In this document: one piece after another, positions 41,500-51,342 of the stretch
Layout: the number at the start of each line of letters is the position of its first letter
Numbering within the stretch: position 1 is the first letter of the stretch
Source of the DNA: Lachnospiraceae bacterium
GTDB lineage: Bacteria > Bacillota > Clostridia > Lachnospirales > Lachnospiraceae
Length of the DNA: 64,000 bases
NCBI GenBank assembly: GCA_022510525.1
Contig: JAFLTH010000003.1
Location: 1-64,000, forward strand
Direction: 5' to 3'
Made by a program: the position numbers and the translations under genes
The notes under the pieces: generated by a model
Told to the model about the DNA's origin: nothing
The model's input: the letters and a program-made list of their open reading frames with translations, nothing else
Database searches by the model: none

Positions 41500-42623
41500 C
41501 GAAATCCCATCATCTTTGTTAATCTTGTGATTATAATACCGCACAGAGCGGAAACGATAACCGTAAATACCGCGCTTATTGCAAATTTAGCCATAAGTGC
41601 GGTATTTACATCAGGTGAAATATCTGCAAATACCCGGCTGTTTACAACTCTCATAAATATATATGTGTGAGTAAGATAAAGGTAGAGCGAATATTTCCCA
41701 AGAAATGAAAACAACTGTTCTTTAATCCGCCACTTTATAGTAAGCAGCAGTACAAGCAGAGTCCATATGATAGTAGCGCCGATTTTGAGCCATATCTGCT
41801 GTTCTTTAGTAAAACGGCTGATTGCCTCATAACCGTAAAGCCCTGATTTTACCACAAAAAACATAGCAATACCCAAAGCTATAATCATGATTAAATAAAT
41901 TACATGCGTTATTATTGTAACTGAACTATTAGTCACTGAAATCATTTCGTATTCGTTAAACTTCTTATGCTCATCAGTTCTATTATTGTTAAAAATTCTC
42001 TCACATTCCGCAGTTATAATTCCGATAACAAATGTTATGTTTGATACATACCAGAATTCATACATACCGTTTTTATACATGGTATAAGAATATGCATAAG
42101 TGAATATACCAAAAGCTGCAATGCGCAGCGGTGTTTTTTTGAACAGTGCATAGATTACAATAAATCCTATATAAAATACAAACAGCACATTCATGAACCA
42201 GTAATCATAACCGCTTGCAAACAGCCAGAAGTCATGAAATGAGGTAAAACCTCCGGAAATCAGCTCTATAACACCTGTTATGATAAGGTACGGGATATAG
42301 ATATTCCTAATTTTTTTAAAAATAAAATCACGATTTATCTTTTTGTCGCCAAGAGATTTCACCATAGCATAGCCGGATAGAAGAAAAAACACATCCACTC
42401 CATATACGCCAAGTTTGGTTAGTGCCACCCGGAAGATTTCCCTGTTTCCTTCAGTCTGCACAAACCAGGAATACCATTCTGCGTAGTGGGACAGAATTAC
42501 CATAACAGCTGCTATTCCACGAAATGTCAGAGCTGTATCCCTGGTGATGAATTGTTTGCAATCGCTTTTCTGCCTGTCGTTTTTAACATTTTCGATGACA
42601 TTCTCGTAAGTAGTCGGTTTCAT
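41487..42623 (-). CDS. Acyltransferase family 3 membrane protein
   Basis: 378 residues from the ATG at 42623 (GGGAGG four bases upstream). It has about ten membrane helices. The start of the acyltransferase_3 fold is clear: LTFRGIAAVMVILSHYAEWY (conserved R and H), then YGVDVFFLLSGYAMVKS. Family members O-acylate cell-surface polysaccharide or peptidoglycan. No OatA-type extracytoplasmic SGNH domain is attached. The neighbours give no hint of the acceptor. Confidence 0.85.
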   Translation of the reverse strand: MKPTTYENVIENVKNDRQKSDCKQFITRDTALTFRGIAAVMVILSHYAEWYSWFVQTEGNREIFRVALTKLGVYGVDVFFLLSGYAMVKSLGDKKINRDFIFKKIRNIYIPYLIITGVIELISGGFTSFHDFWLFASGYDYWFMNVLFVFYIGFIVIYALFKKTPLRIAAFGIFTYAYSYTMYKNGMYEFWYVSNITFVIGIITAECERIFNNNRTDEHKKFNEYEMISVTNSSVTIITHVIYLIMIIALGIAMFFVVKSGLYGYEAISRFTKEQQIWLKIGATIIWTLLVLLLTIKWRIKEQLFSFLGKYSLYLYLTHTYIFMRVVNSRVFADISPDVNTALMAKFAISAVFTVIVSALCGIIITRLTKMMGFRYRL

Positions 42624-42715
42624 AAAGCCTCCCAAATAAATAGCATACGTTATAAAAATGCTGCAAATACATTATAAATCATTTGCTTAATATTGTTAAA
42701 TACAAACTTAATAAA

Positions 42716-42747
42716 AAAACAACCCACATGACGGTATGGATTGTTTT
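42716..42747 (-). terminator. rpsT terminator
   Basis: Minus strand: AAAACAATCCAT pairs with ATGTGGGTTGTTTT and runs into TTTTTTTATT, just beyond the rpsT stop at 42782. Confidence 0.8.
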
Positions 42748-42781
42748 AAAAAGTCTCATTATATATAAATATTAATCGATA

Positions 42782-43045
42782 TTAAGCCATCTTATTAACT
42801 GCCTGCGCCAGACGGGAAACTTTTCTGGAAGCTGTATTCTTATGGAATACACCTTTAGAAGCGGCTTTATCAATAGTAGCTGTGGCAGCAAGCAATGCAG
42901 CCTTTGCAGCTTCTTTGTCGTTAGCAGCAATAGCAGCTGTTACTTTTTTAACAGAAGTCTTAACACCGGACTTGATAGCTTTATTTCTCTCCGCCTTGGT
43001 TCTGTTAACTAAAATTCTTTTCTTTGCAGATTTGATATTAGCCAA
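42782..43045 (-). CDS. rpsT: 30S ribosomal protein S20
   Basis: 87 residues. The start is a TTG at 43043-43045 with AGGAGG eight bases upstream, giving (M)ANIKSAKKRILVN, the normal S20 beginning. The family pattern AERNKAIKSGVKTSVKKV and KGVFHKNTASRKVSRLAQAV is complete. It binds 16S rRNA. It is transcribed alone from TTGACA-N17-TACAAT (complement of 43156-43161 and 43133-43138). A TTG start may limit expression, as in other bacteria where S20 starts at a non-ATG codon and is autoregulated. Confidence 0.96.
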   Translation of the reverse strand: MANIKSAKKRILVNRTKAERNKAIKSGVKTSVKKVTAAIAANDKEAAKAALLAATATIDKAASKGVFHKNTASRKVSRLAQAVNKMA

Positions 43046-43132
43046 GATGCACACCTCCTATTATCATTAATTTTTATGGAAATGTCTCATTAAATCCGGA
43101 CACGGTCGTTTTAATGGAAACACACGTATATT

Positions 43133-43161
43133 ATTGTAGAATAAGCATTAATTTCTGTCAA
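43133..43161 (-). promoter_or_regulatory. rpsT promoter
   Basis: Minus strand TTGACA, 17 bp, TACAAT; it leaves a leader of about 80 nt. Confidence 0.7.
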
Positions 43162-43289
43162 TACATATTTTTAAAATTATTGTAAAAACTAGCACTAAAT
43201 GCAAGGCTTAAGTTATGACTTCATGACAAAATAAGTATAATCTGCATATAGTATTACGAGAAACATTGGAAGAAACGAGGAATAAGGAT

Positions 43290-44162
43290 ATGAGTTGGTT
43301 TCAGGTCAGAACTGACCTGGCATTGGAAGCCAGAGAAAGTATTGACGGAAAAGAAAATGAAATTCACGGAATAAAGGTTGAAGAGGAATTCGACGAAAAA
43401 AATGACATTCATATTACCACAGTAATAATTGAGACAAAAAACGGCGCCAAGGCAATGGGAAAACCGATGGGTACCTATGTGACGCTTGAAGCTCCGGCAA
43501 TGATTGAACCTGAAGATGATTATCATCAGGAAATTTCCGATATTCTGGCCAAAGAAATAAGAAAGCTCTTATCTGATCCTGACAGGGAACAGTCAATTCT
43601 GGTCGTGGGTCTCGGGAACCGTGATGTTACGGCAGATGCGCTGGGGCCTAATGTAGTGGATAATCTTTTTATAAACAGACATATTGTAATGGAATACGGA
43701 AAAGTGGCATACAACTGCTCCAAAATGCATATGGTAAGCAGTCTGGTACCCGGAGTTATGGCCAAAACCGGAATGGAATCCGCAGAAATCATAAGGGGTG
43801 TTATTGAACAGACCTCCCCTGATCAGGTCATAGTGATTGATGCGCTTGCAGCAAGATCCACCAAGCGCCTTAACCGCACTATCCAGATTACTAATACGGG
43901 CATACATCCGGGCTCAGGTGTCGGTAATCACAGGAATGCACTTACCAGGGAGAGCCTGAATGTACCGGTTCTGGCAATCGGGGTGCCTACTGTTGTAGAT
44001 GCCGCAACCATAGTGGGAGATGCCGTCGGAGAATATCCCAATTCACTTTCGGAGCTTAACAATATGTATGTGACAAGCAAGGATGTGGACTTTCAGGTAC
44101 AGCAGATAAGTCATATCCTGTGTGATGCTCTGAATAAGGCTTTGGATTTAACTATGGCATAA
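43290..44162 (+). CDS. gpr: Spore germination protease GPR
   Basis: 290 residues, preferred start ATG 43290 (GAGGA about nine bases upstream; TTG 43266 is possible). FQVRTDLALEARE is the conserved beginning and contains the propeptide/processing region. VVGLGNRDVTADALGPNVV, VSSLVPGVMAKTGMESAEI and DALAARSTKRLNRTIQITNTG are signatures of the A25 aspartic-type protease that degrades small acid-soluble spore proteins at germination. It is followed by spoIIP and lepA, a common clostridial order. Confidence 0.95.
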   Translation: MSWFQVRTDLALEARESIDGKENEIHGIKVEEEFDEKNDIHITTVIIETKNGAKAMGKPMGTYVTLEAPAMIEPEDDYHQEISDILAKEIRKLLSDPDREQSILVVGLGNRDVTADALGPNVVDNLFINRHIVMEYGKVAYNCSKMHMVSSLVPGVMAKTGMESAEIIRGVIEQTSPDQVIVIDALAARSTKRLNRTIQITNTGIHPGSGVGNHRNALTRESLNVPVLAIGVPTVVDAATIVGDAVGEYPNSLSELNNMYVTSKDVDFQVQQISHILCDALNKALDLTMA

Positions 44163-44193
44163 AAAGTCATATCATTATCACCTGCGCCTGATG

Positions 44194-44247
44194 CATATAA
44201 TAGGGTGAAAGTAAACTTTCACCCGCGAGTTTGAGCTATGCTCAAAC
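44194..44247 (+). promoter_or_regulatory. spoIIP upstream region with two tandem hairpins
   Basis: CATATAAT at 44194-44201 resembles a sigma-E type -10. It is followed by the palindrome GGGTGAAAGT-AA-ACTTTCACCC (44203-44224) and the hairpin GTTTGAGC-TAT-GCTCAAAC (44229-44247). The first may be an operator or a terminator for gpr; the second could affect start access. The sigma-E assignment is weak. Confidence 0.4.
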
Positions 44248-44282
44248 ATCGCAGATTTTGGCAAGGCATGGGGGAAGTATTA

Positions 44283-45596
44283 ATGAAAAATAAGCTGCGG
44301 ATTCTGCTTATTTTCATATGTATTATGACAGTGGTGTCATTTTTGTGGGAAGTTTTTCAAAGTAAAGAAACTGAGGAAAACATTGTCGTAAATGATATGC
44401 ATAACTGGCTGGAGCAGTCGTTTATGGATATCTGGATGCCCGGGGCGTCCGTGTTACAGAGCGGACAGGGCAGCTATGAGTACAATCTGACTGACCGCAT
44501 TGTTATTGAAAACTTTCCGGTGCTTCTTTTTTCTATGGAACAGCCTGCGCGGCAGTATGACATAGCATTAAAAGAAAGCGACTACAATGAGCTTGTTTTA
44601 CTGGAAGGTATGGATGAAGATAAAAAGGGAATAGATGAAGGCTCCCTTGAATATGGAGCCGATGCCATACATTTGGATAAGGGGTTGGAGGAAGCCCTGC
44701 TTGCCGAAAATGGGCTTATTGCGGAAAATCAGTCGGCGGCAGGTGAGGGAGATGATATTTCCGGCCAGGGTGGAGAGCGTAAAGATATGCCTTTTCGTGA
44801 GGTGGAGGAGGCATTGTACCGCTATCAGTGGGATACTCTGACCGATTATACCGATCTGGTAAAAGCTTTTTATGCAATTGATTCGACTACAACTGCGGGA
44901 AAGGAGCTTTTAAGTCTGGATAAACTTCTGTATAAAGATATGCGGATGAAAGGAGGTAACGATGCTCCTCAGATTCTGATATATCATACCCATTCCCAGG
45001 AGGCCTTTGCAGACTCCGTACCGGGAGACAGCTCCACTACAATTATAGGTGCCGGTGAAAAGCTGGCACAGACTCTTCGCGATAAATATGGTTATAATGT
45101 CATACATAATACGGACAGTTATGATGTTCCGGCAAGGGACTATGCTTATAGCAATTCGCTTCCGGAGCTGGAAAAGCTGCTTGCAAATAATCCGACTATT
45201 GAGGTTGTAATAGATTTGCACAGGGATGAAATGCCGGCGGACAGAAGACTTGTTATGGAGCTGCAGGGCAGGCCTACGGCTCAGTTTATGTTTTTTAACG
45301 GACTCAGCAGAAATTCAAAAGGGGGAGCATTAGAATCTCTGGAAAATCCGTACATTGAAGATAATCTGGCTTTTTCATTTCAGATGCAGACTGCAAGCAA
45401 TGAATATTATCCGGGGATTGCAAGACGTATATACCTGAAAGCATATCGCTATAATATGCATCTTTGTCCCAAATCTCTGCTGATAGAGCTGGGTGCGCAG
45501 AATAATACGGTGGAGGAAATAATGAATGCCATAGATCCGCTGGCACATGTACTGCATCTGGTCCTTACAGGGGATGAGCCGGATGTGGATTATTAA
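44283..45596 (+). CDS. spoIIP: Stage II sporulation protein P
   Basis: 437 residues from ATG 44283 (the frame is open from 44238 without a ribosome site). An N-terminal membrane anchor (about 6-24) is followed by a variable acidic linker. The amidase/endopeptidase domain (about 235-425) has zinc-ligand motifs ILIYHTHSQEAF, VVIDLHRDE and LLIELGAQNNTVEE. It acts in the engulfment complex with SpoIID and SpoIIM by cutting peptidoglycan stem peptides. Note that a SpoIID-like gene elsewhere in this window is broken, though that one is probably not the canonical SpoIID. Confidence 0.94.
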   Translation: MKNKLRILLIFICIMTVVSFLWEVFQSKETEENIVVNDMHNWLEQSFMDIWMPGASVLQSGQGSYEYNLTDRIVIENFPVLLFSMEQPARQYDIALKESDYNELVLLEGMDEDKKGIDEGSLEYGADAIHLDKGLEEALLAENGLIAENQSAAGEGDDISGQGGERKDMPFREVEEALYRYQWDTLTDYTDLVKAFYAIDSTTTAGKELLSLDKLLYKDMRMKGGNDAPQILIYHTHSQEAFADSVPGDSSTTIIGAGEKLAQTLRDKYGYNVIHNTDSYDVPARDYAYSNSLPELEKLLANNPTIEVVIDLHRDEMPADRRLVMELQGRPTAQFMFFNGLSRNSKGGALESLENPYIEDNLAFSFQMQTASNEYYPGIARRIYLKAYRYNMHLCPKSLLIELGAQNNTVEEIMNAIDPLAHVLHLVLTGDEPDVDY

Positions 45597-45663
45597 TAAT
45601 AGACATTGCCTTATGAATTTGATATTATATTAAAATGAATAAGTAGAAAGGCAAAATATAGAA

Positions 45664-47478
45664 ATGGAAACCATAGATAAAAGCAGAATCAGGAATTTTT
45701 GCATAGTAGCGCATATCGACCACGGTAAATCCACTCTGGCGGACCGTATTATAGAAAAGACAGGACTTCTGACCAGCCGTGAGATGCAGGCTCAGGTTCT
45801 TGATAATATGGAACTGGAGCGGGAGAGAGGTATTACCATCAAAGCGCAGACGGTGCGCATCATATATAAGGCAAAAGACGGACAGGAATATATTTTTAAT
45901 CTGATAGATACCCCGGGACATGTGGATTTTAACTACGAGGTCAGCAGGAGCCTTGCAGCCTGTGATGGGGCAATCCTTGTTGTGGATGCCGCTCAGGGCA
46001 TTGAGGCGCAGACTCTTGCCAACGTCTACCTTGCGCTGGACCATGATCTTGACGTGTTTCCGGTCATCAATAAGATAGACCTTCCGAGTGCGGAGCCTGA
46101 GCGTGTAAAAAATGAAATAGAGGATGTAATAGGAATAGAAGCGCAGGATGCCCCGCTTATTTCCGCCAAGAACGGTATAGGAATAGAGGATGTGCTTGAG
46201 GCAATAGTTGAAAAAATCCCTGCGCCCACCGGCAGCCGGGACAACCCCCTGCAGGCACTTATCTTTGATTCTGTCTATGATTCCTACAAAGGTGTCATAG
46301 TATTTTGCCGCATCATGGAAGGTGTTGTACGCAAAGGCACTCATATAAAGATGATGGCAACGGGAGCGGAAGCGGAAGTCGTGGAAGTCGGATATTTCGG
46401 GGCAGGACAGTTTATTCCCTGTGAAGAACTTTCTGCCGGTCTGGTAGGCTATCTGACCGCTTCCATTAAAAACGTAAAAGATACTGCGGTAGGTGATACA
46501 ATAACAGATGTTATGAAACCCTGTGACTCACCACTTCCCGGATATAAAAAAGTCAATTCCATGGTTTATTGCGGAATGTATCCCGCAGACGGCGCCAAAT
46601 ACCCCGACCTTCGGGATGCGCTTGAGAAACTTAAGTTAAACGATGCTTCCTTAAATTATGAGCCGGAGACCTCAATAGCCCTTGGCTTTGGTTTCCGCTG
46701 CGGTTTCCTGGGGCTTTTGCACCTGGAAATCATACAGGAACGTCTGGAAAGGGAATATAATCTGGATCTGGTAACAACCGCACCCGGAGTTATCTACAAG
46801 GTGCATAAGACAAACGGGGAAGTTATTGAACTCACCAATCCTTCCAATCTCCCCGATCTTTCGGAGATTGATTACATGGAAGAACCTGTGGTAAGTTCGG
46901 AGATAATGGTAACGACGGAGTTTATCGGTCCTATTATGCAGCTTTGTCAGGAAAGACGCGGCCGCTATATAAGTACGGAATATATCGAGGCAACCAGAGC
47001 CTTGATAAAATATGACCTGCCTTTAAATGAGATAATCTATGACTTTTTTGATGCGCTTAAGTCGCGTTCAAGGGGTTATGCATCTTTTGACTATGAGATG
47101 AAAGGTTATGAAGAAGCCAAACTGGTAAAACTTGATATATTGGTTAACCGTGAAGAGGTTGACGCCCTTTCGTTTATAGTACATGCCGACAGCGCATACG
47201 AAAGAGGGCGCAGGATGTGTGAAAAGCTTAAGGAGGAGATTCCCCGTCACTTATTTGAAATCCCGATTCAGGCAGCGGTAGGCGGCAAGATAATAGCAAG
47301 AGAGACTGTTAAGGCAATGCGTAAGGATGTGCTTGCAAAATGCTACGGCGGCGATATTACCCGTAAGAAGAAGCTGCTTGAGAAGCAGAAAGAGGGTAAG
47401 AAGAGAATGCGGCAGATTGGAAATGTGGAGATACCCCAGAGTGCGTTTATGAGTGTGCTTAAGCTGGATAATGATTGA
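45664..47478 (+). CDS. lepA: Elongation factor 4 (LepA)
   Basis: 604 residues, the standard length, ATG 45664. GTPase motifs [21 protein letters not shown] and [13 protein letters not shown] are present, and the LepA-specific C-terminal domain is complete ([40 protein letters not shown]). It back-translocates or remodels stalled ribosomes. It follows spoIIP by 67 bases. Confidence 0.97.
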   Translation: METIDKSRIRNFCIVAHIDHGKSTLADRIIEKTGLLTSREMQAQVLDNMELERERGITIKAQTVRIIYKAKDGQEYIFNLIDTPGHVDFNYEVSRSLAACDGAILVVDAAQGIEAQTLANVYLALDHDLDVFPVINKIDLPSAEPERVKNEIEDVIGIEAQDAPLISAKNGIGIEDVLEAIVEKIPAPTGSRDNPLQALIFDSVYDSYKGVIVFCRIMEGVVRKGTHIKMMATGAEAEVVEVGYFGAGQFIPCEELSAGLVGYLTASIKNVKDTAVGDTITDVMKPCDSPLPGYKKVNSMVYCGMYPADGAKYPDLRDALEKLKLNDASLNYEPETSIALGFGFRCGFLGLLHLEIIQERLEREYNLDLVTTAPGVIYKVHKTNGEVIELTNPSNLPDLSEIDYMEEPVVSSEIMVTTEFIGPIMQLCQERRGRYISTEYIEATRALIKYDLPLNEIIYDFFDALKSRSRGYASFDYEMKGYEEAKLVKLDILVNREEVDALSFIVHADSAYERGRRMCEKLKEEIPRHLFEIPIQAAVGGKIIARETVKAMRKDVLAKCYGGDITRKKKLLEKQKEGKKRMRQIGNVEIPQSAFMSVLKLDND

Positions 47479-47516
47479 TTATAGGCATATACAGATTCTA
47501 AGAAAGGATTGCTTTA

Positions 47517-48119
47517 ATGTTAAAGAATAAGTTTGGAATCACCGATTCCGTAGAACTTGCGAAAACAGAGGAAAAATTGAGTAAAAAAAGAGCTGCACAA
47601 TTATTCGAAAACGGATATTTGGCCGCTATGGAGGCAGGAACATTCAATACTCTTGCTAAAATACATGACTATCTTTTTAACGAAATATATGAGTTTGCAG
47701 GTAAGCTTCGTGATGTTAATCTTGCAAAAGGCAATTTCCGGTTTGTTCCGGTTATGTACCTTGGAGCGGCTCTTGAAAATATAGATAAAATGCCTCAATC
47801 GACTTTTGATGAAATTATTGAAAAGTATGTAGAAATGAACGTGGCACATCCTTTCCGTGAGGGCAATGGACGCAGTATGCGTATTTGGCTTGATCTTATG
47901 CTGAAAAAAGAGCTGAATCTTGTAATTGACTGGAGCATTGTAGATAAAGATGAATATCTGTCGGCGATGGAAAGGAGCCCAGTCAATGATATTGAGATTA
48001 AACATCTTCTGAAAAAGGCTTTGACAGATAAAACAACGGACCGTGATGTGTATATGAAGGGCATTGACCACAGTTATTATTATGAGGGCTACTCTCTTTA
48101 TAAAGCTGAGGAACTATAA
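47517..48119 (+). CDS. Fic-domain AMP-transferase with built-in inhibitory motif (class III)
   Basis: 200 residues from ATG 47517 behind AGAAAGG. The Fic core motif HPFREGNGRSMR (H-x-F-x-D/E-G-N-G-R-x-x-R) is complete, so the enzyme should transfer AMP or a related group to a target hydroxyl. The C-terminal HSYYYEGYSLYK contains SYYYEG, which matches the Fic inhibitory motif S/T-x-x-x-E-G/N. A C-terminal position defines class III Fic proteins (as in Neisseria NmFic), which are self-inhibited and need no separate antitoxin; none is seen next door. It lies between lepA and hemW, and its stop is one base before the hemW start. Confidence 0.88.
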   Translation: MLKNKFGITDSVELAKTEEKLSKKRAAQLFENGYLAAMEAGTFNTLAKIHDYLFNEIYEFAGKLRDVNLAKGNFRFVPVMYLGAALENIDKMPQSTFDEIIEKYVEMNVAHPFREGNGRSMRIWLDLMLKKELNLVIDWSIVDKDEYLSAMERSPVNDIEIKHLLKKALTDKTTDRDVYMKGIDHSYYYEGYSLYKAEEL

Positions 48120-48120
48120 C

Positions 48121-49302
48121 ATGAGCAATCTTATTCCGTTAAGCGTATACATTCACATCCCGTTTTGCATAAGAAAATGCCTCTACTGTGATTTTCTGTC
48201 GTATCCGGCGTCTGATAATGAGAAACATTCTTATATTAGTGCGCTGGTATCTGAAATAGAACAACAATCCCGATTTTATGATTCTCATAGCATAATTTCA
48301 GTTTTTATAGGTGGAGGAACTCCGTCCGTTCTGGATGCGAGCGCCATAGAAACTATATTATGTAAACTTAAAACCTGTTTTCACATTGAGAATAAACCTG
48401 AAATTACGATTGAGGTTAATCCCGGCACGGTAACAGAAGAAAAACTGGCTTCATATTTACGTTCAGGCATCAACCGCCTCAGCATTGGTCTGCAGAGCGC
48501 GGATGATGAAGAACTTAAGATTCTTGGAAGAATCCATAATTATGCGGCATTTTGCGATACTTACGAACTTGCAAGAAAAGCGGGTTTTAAGAATATCAAT
48601 GTTGATCTTATGTCGGCGATTCCGGGACAGACTGCGGATTCATACCGTGCAACCCTTGAGAAAATACTTGAATATGGACCGGAGCATATTTCGGCATACA
48701 GTCTGATTCTGGAAGAGGGTACGTGGTTTTATGAAAATCGGGATAAACTTGAACTTCTGACGGAAGATGAAGACAGACTTCTTTATGAAATGACCGAGAA
48801 GATGCTCTCTGCGCAGGGCTATCATCGCTATGAGATTTCCAATTATGCTAAGAATGGATATGAATGTATACACAATAAGGTATACTGGCAAAGAGGAGAT
48901 TATGTGGGCTTTGGACTGGGAGCTGCATCAATGATTGGGGATGTGCGTTGGAATAATACACATGAAATAAATAAATATCAGATGTTATTAAATGAAGACG
49001 ATATATTACCATATGAGAATAATATGCTGTCAAATAAATGCAATACGTTATTACATGAAAATAAGCACTGCCTATCAAAAGAGGAACAGATGGAAGAATT
49101 TATGTTCCTTGGTCTGCGTCTGATAAAAGGTGTAAAGAAAGATGATTTTATGGAAAAATTTGGAGTACCTATTGAAGATGTTTATGGAGAAGTGATAGAA
49201 AAGCTGCAAAAAGACGGACTTGTCACGGTTGACGACTCAATACGCCTTACGCCTTACGGCATAGATATCAGTAATTATGTTATGGCGCAATTTTTGTTTT
49301 AA
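48121..49302 (+). CDS. hemW: Radical SAM heme chaperone HemW
   Basis: 393 residues, starting at ATG 48121 one base after the Fic stop (the open frame extends upstream but overlaps Fic). SVYIHIPFCIRKCLYCDFLS has the CxxxCxxC cluster motif with the HemN/HemW histidine. VFIGGGTPSVLD, NRLSIGLQSADDEELKILGR and the C-terminal winged-helix-like part (EEFMFLGLRLIKGV) follow. It lacks the extra cysteine pattern of true coproporphyrinogen oxidase HemN, so the heme-chaperone assignment is preferred. The lepA-hemW neighbourhood is conserved in Firmicutes. Confidence 0.93.
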   Translation: MSNLIPLSVYIHIPFCIRKCLYCDFLSYPASDNEKHSYISALVSEIEQQSRFYDSHSIISVFIGGGTPSVLDASAIETILCKLKTCFHIENKPEITIEVNPGTVTEEKLASYLRSGINRLSIGLQSADDEELKILGRIHNYAAFCDTYELARKAGFKNINVDLMSAIPGQTADSYRATLEKILEYGPEHISAYSLILEEGTWFYENRDKLELLTEDEDRLLYEMTEKMLSAQGYHRYEISNYAKNGYECIHNKVYWQRGDYVGFGLGAASMIGDVRWNNTHEINKYQMLLNEDDILPYENNMLSNKCNTLLHENKHCLSKEEQMEEFMFLGLRLIKGVKKDDFMEKFGVPIEDVYGEVIEKLQKDGLVTVDDSIRLTPYGIDISNYVMAQFLF

Positions 49303-49320
49303 GTTATATACAAGATTGTA

Positions 49321-49349
49321 TTGAATTTTATACAATAAATTAGTATAAT
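49321..49349 (+). promoter_or_regulatory. Promoter-like sequence upstream of the sigma-factor gene
   Basis: TTGAAT (49321-49326), 17 bp, TATAAT (49344-49349), about 100 bases before the TTG start. A vegetative-type promoter would be unusual for a late sporulation sigma gene. Confidence 0.45.
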
Positions 49350-49451
49350 AATCTTATCAATGTAAAATAGCCATGCTTTATTTTTGTGTGGAAAGGCACT
49401 TGAACTGTCCCGAAGTCATAGAATAGAGTAAATGAACTTTGGGGGCTTCTT

Positions 49452-50081
49452 TTGAAAACATTTAAGCAGCCGCTTACAGCTAAAGAAGAAGCCGAATACC
49501 TTCAACAGCTTAAGGCGGGAGACTTAAGGCAAAGGCAGAGAGCCAAAGATATATTGGTTGAGCATAACCTTCGTCTGGTTGCGCATATTGCGAAAAAGTA
49601 TCAGAATGTTGATGAGGATATGGAAGATTTGATTTCAACCGGCACGATCGGACTCATTAAGGCTATAGATTCTTTTGATGCAGGAAAAGGCAAGCTTAGC
49701 ACATATGCTTCAAGATGTATTGATAATGAACTCTTGATGCTGCTTAGAGCCAAAAAGAAAAAATCCAGAGAGGTATCGCTTTACGAACCGATAGGAACGG
49801 ATAGAGAAGGTAATGAAATAAATCTGCTGGATATCATTGAACAGGAACAGACTGATGTTATAGAGCAGATGGAAGTAAAAGAACATTTAAAACGTTTGTC
49901 GGGTCTTATAAACGAAAAGCTGGATGAACGGGAAAAAGAAATACTTACCTTGCGTTACGGACTGAGTGACGATAAAGAAGTTACGCAGCGTGAAATAGGT
50001 AAAAATCTGGGTATTTCAAGAAGCTATGTCTCGAGAATTGAAAAAAAGGCTTTGGAGAAACTACGGGAAGGCTTTGAATAG
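49452..50081 (+). CDS. sigK: Sporulation sigma factor of the SigK type
   Basis: 209 residues from TTG 49452 with GGGGG six bases upstream; no upstream ATG exists before an in-frame stop. FKQPLTAKEEAEYLQQLKAGD then VEHNLRLVAHIAKKYQNVDED matches SigK region 2.1, followed by DLISTGTIGLIKAIDSFD (2.2-2.4) and the region 4 HTH EVTQREIGKNLGISRSYVSRIEKK. It has no N-terminal pro-sequence, as in Clostridioides difficile and unlike B. subtilis, and no intervening skin-like element. It is followed after 26 bases by the HD-domain gene and pilT, so it heads or overlaps a pilus-related transcript. Confidence 0.88.
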   Translation: MKTFKQPLTAKEEAEYLQQLKAGDLRQRQRAKDILVEHNLRLVAHIAKKYQNVDEDMEDLISTGTIGLIKAIDSFDAGKGKLSTYASRCIDNELLMLLRAKKKKSREVSLYEPIGTDREGNEINLLDIIEQEQTDVIEQMEVKEHLKRLSGLINEKLDEREKEILTLRYGLSDDKEVTQREIGKNLGISRSYVSRIEKKALEKLREGFE

Positions 50082-50107
50082 ACAGATATACAAGGAGATG
50101 AATTAAT

Positions 50108-51313
50108 ATGATCTTTGTAAAAACAGATGACTTAAAGACGGGAATGAGGCTGGCACGGCCTGTCTATAACAAAAACGGAGTTTTGCTGTATGAGAGGGAT
50201 TCCAAACTTACATATCAGGGCATTACCAGTATTAAAAATTTTGGTCTGATTGGTATTTTTGTGCTTGAACCGGCAGAACCCGTCCCGCCTATGACAGAGG
50301 ATGATATATATTTTGAGCGGTTTCAGACGATATATGTATTTGCCATAAAAGAAGAGCTGGATAATATTTTACAGACCAAGAGGCAGGCCAAGATGCAGTC
50401 GATTACCGCCAATATAATCAAGAATTACGGTCATCTGGACAGAAAAATATACTTTATGCAGAATCTGCGCAGTAAGGAAGACTATACTTATAAACACTCT
50501 TTGAATGTCGCTATGCTGTGCGCAATGATAGCACATACCATGAACATAACGGTCGGGGAACAACTTGATACCGTTACGGCAGCCATAGTACACGATATCG
50601 GTAAGCTTGCGGCTCCCAAAGAGGTAATGATGAGTGACAACTGGACTGAGCTGGAAAAAGGACAGATCAAAGCTGCGGAAATTGCGGGATTTGGCATAAT
50701 AGAACAGACCTTCGCCGTAACACCCAATATTAAGCGCATATGCATGCAGGCGCAGAAGAATATTGAAAGTCTGGAAAAAGGCGAAGATGTAGATAATTCC
50801 AAGATGATTATGGGAGCCAGGATATTATCTGTTGCGGAGACTTTTGACACCATGACCGCAATGCAGATTGACAAACCACCGGCATCCGAGGTTGCCGCAC
50901 TGAAGTATTTGATGCAGCATCCGGACTACTTTGATGAAAAGGTGGTAAAAGCTTTAATAGATTCCGTCAAGATTCTGTTTGCCGGAGTCAGCATTGAGCT
51001 TAATACCGGAGAGAAAGGACTGGTACTTTCGGAAAATCCGGTAAATGTTTTAAAACCTATGATACTTACATATACGGATAACAAGCTGATAGACCTTTAC
51101 AGTAAAGAATATGACGGAAAACTTGAAATTGTCGATATAATGAAGACAATGGATAACCGCCATATTGTGAATAGGGCACTTATGGAGAAGTTCGGTATTA
51201 AACCTCAGGAAAAAACATATACCGGCGCATCTCCAAGTATGGAGGAGCAGCCATCCGGTGAAGATAATACACAGGATGGCGAAACTGAGGAATATGTTCC
51301 CGGTGCTGTTTAA
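50108..51313 (+). CDS. HD-domain protein, degenerate HD-GYP type
   Basis: 401 residues, ATG 50108 behind AAGGAG. N-terminal domain like that of clostridial HD-GYP proteins (DDLKTGMRLARPVYNKNGVLL). The HD domain has YKHSLNVAMLCAMIAH and IVHDIGKLAAPKE. Downstream, the HHExxDGxGYP stretch is absent (AAEIAGFGIIEQ and MQAQKNIESL in its place), so cyclic-di-GMP hydrolysis is doubtful. It could bind a nucleotide or regulate. The proline- and acid-rich tail is disordered. It lies 30 bases before pilT, which hints at a link to pilus control. Confidence 0.8.
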   Translation: MIFVKTDDLKTGMRLARPVYNKNGVLLYERDSKLTYQGITSIKNFGLIGIFVLEPAEPVPPMTEDDIYFERFQTIYVFAIKEELDNILQTKRQAKMQSITANIIKNYGHLDRKIYFMQNLRSKEDYTYKHSLNVAMLCAMIAHTMNITVGEQLDTVTAAIVHDIGKLAAPKEVMMSDNWTELEKGQIKAAEIAGFGIIEQTFAVTPNIKRICMQAQKNIESLEKGEDVDNSKMIMGARILSVAETFDTMTAMQIDKPPASEVAALKYLMQHPDYFDEKVVKALIDSVKILFAGVSIELNTGEKGLVLSENPVNVLKPMILTYTDNKLIDLYSKEYDGKLEIVDIMKTMDNRHIVNRALMEKFGIKPQEKTYTGASPSMEEQPSGEDNTQDGETEEYVPGAV

Positions 51314-51342
51314 AAAATACAGGAAGAAAGAGGATATAAGCT

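Noticed and set aside
48064..48120. Longer N-terminus for HemW
   Set aside because: It would overlap the Fic gene by 56 bases; ATG 48121 gives the conserved beginning of the family.
49452..50081. sigK interrupted by a skin-like element
   Set aside because: The frame is continuous from region 2 to region 4.
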